A DNA stretch of 64,000 bases from positions 46,925-110,924 of the forward strand of contig CAIYTT010000028.1 of the NCBI GenBank assembly GCA_903929195.1. The letters are read 5' to 3'. Below are positions 63,897 through 64,000 of this stretch, piece after piece. The notes beneath the pieces are model-generated. The model did no database searches, was not told the DNA's origin, and saw nothing but the letters and a program-made list of their open reading frames with translations. Numbering within the stretch: the first letter of the stretch is position 1; every line of letters starts with the position of its first letter. The DNA is from an uncultured Bacteroidota bacterium (lineage in GTDB: Bacteria > Bacteroidota > Bacteroidia > Chitinophagales > Chitinophagaceae). The position numbers and the translations under genes were made by a program.

Positions 63897-64000
63897 ATGG
63901 CCATGAAAAAAAGAATCCTGAGAGAGATTGCCGCCTTCGTATACGGTACCATCGGTCTTTTTCTGATTATCTCGCTATTTTCTTACTCGGCCCTTGACCC
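63897..64000 (+). CDS. ftsK: FtsK/SpoIIIE-like DNA translocase, N-terminus (cut by window edge)
   Basis: From ATG at 63897 the frame reads MAMKKRILREIAAFVYGTIG, then a hydrophobic run LFLIISLFSYS, and ALDP at the edge. A basic R-E start followed by a helix ending SYSxxDP is the N-terminal membrane segment of FtsK translocases. The form is that of Proteobacteria/Desulfobacterota rather than of Bacteroidota FtsK as I recall it. G+C here is about 44% (43 of the 97 or so bases from 63903), against roughly a third nearby, and codons such as ATC, CTG and GCC are used. It could be a transferred gene, or the join of an assembly chimera. The motor domain is outside the window. Confidence 0.55.
   Translation, partial: MAMKKRILREIAAFVYGTIGLFLIISLFSYSALD

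Overview
The window is AT-rich (roughly one third G+C by eye) and reads as a chromosomal segment of a Bacteroidota bacterium, most likely of the Chitinophagales/Sphingobacteriales type. Evidence: the dcw cluster order (mraZ, rsmH, ftsL-like, ftsI, murE, mraY, murD, ftsW, murG, murC, ftsQ, ftsA, ftsZ, without murF or ddl); two large surface proteins ending in type IX secretion sorting domains (one type A, one type B); a GldA-like ATPase; and repeated TAnnTTTG promoter -7 elements, the Bacteroidota form, in front of many genes.

Layout. 1-66: start of a class II fumarase. 67-2771: an accessory patch with a decayed duplicate of an unknown gene, a Fic-family C-terminal remnant, a rifampicin ADP-ribosyltransferase (arr), the intact copy of the unknown gene and a small lipoprotein. 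3163-6327: secreted C10 (streptopain-like) cysteine protease with Ig-like repeats and a T9SS tail. 6422-18019 (mostly minus strand): gldA, EGF lipoprotein, thiL, a sulfite-oxidase-fold protein, an LptF/G permease, the N-terminal half of a split transketolase, a phosphoesterase, a divergent HxlR/DoxX pair, an ABC-F ATPase, a GNAT acetyltransferase and a GT-C membrane glycosyltransferase. 18236-33956 (plus strand): uvrB, a giant PKD adhesin-like T9SS protein, DUF1573 protein, pcm, a czcCBA-type heavy-metal efflux operon, queG and an orphan sigma-54 response regulator. 33960-41272: a frameshifted small membrane gene, a secreted protein, recQ, a proline-rich secreted protein broken at a T10 tract, a type III polyketide synthase with an ICMT-like methyltransferase, and small envelope or His-rich proteins. 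41451-43312: Septu defence module 1 (ptuB-ptuA). 43575-59663: the complete dcw division/peptidoglycan operon, ending in a strong terminator and headed by a symmetric MraZ operator. 59664-60837: long gene-free stretch. 60838-63732: Septu module 2 (ptuA-ptuB) followed 20 nt later by a CCG-domain iron-sulfur protein. 63897-64000: start of an FtsK-like gene of unlike composition.

How it works together: the dcw block makes lipid II from UDP-MurNAc precursors (murC, murD, murE, mraY, murG) and the divisome that uses it (ftsQ, ftsL, ftsW, ftsI, ftsA, ftsZ). The DNPR motif in MurE points to meso-diaminopimelate peptidoglycan. Two non-identical ATPase/HNH nuclease pairs of the Septu type flank this essential operon on both sides, each read in the same direction as it. 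I did not find rRNA, tRNA, CRISPR arrays, a reverse transcriptase or an intact insertion sequence.

Most noteworthy candidates: the paired Septu modules and the possible ptuA-ptuB-CCG three-gene unit; the arr gene lying between an intact gene and its internally deleted duplicate; the homopolymer-switched proline-rich secreted protein; the MraZ operator with embedded promoter elements; promoter elements abutting ATG codons (possible leaderless mRNAs); and a probable foreign or chimeric junction at the right edge.
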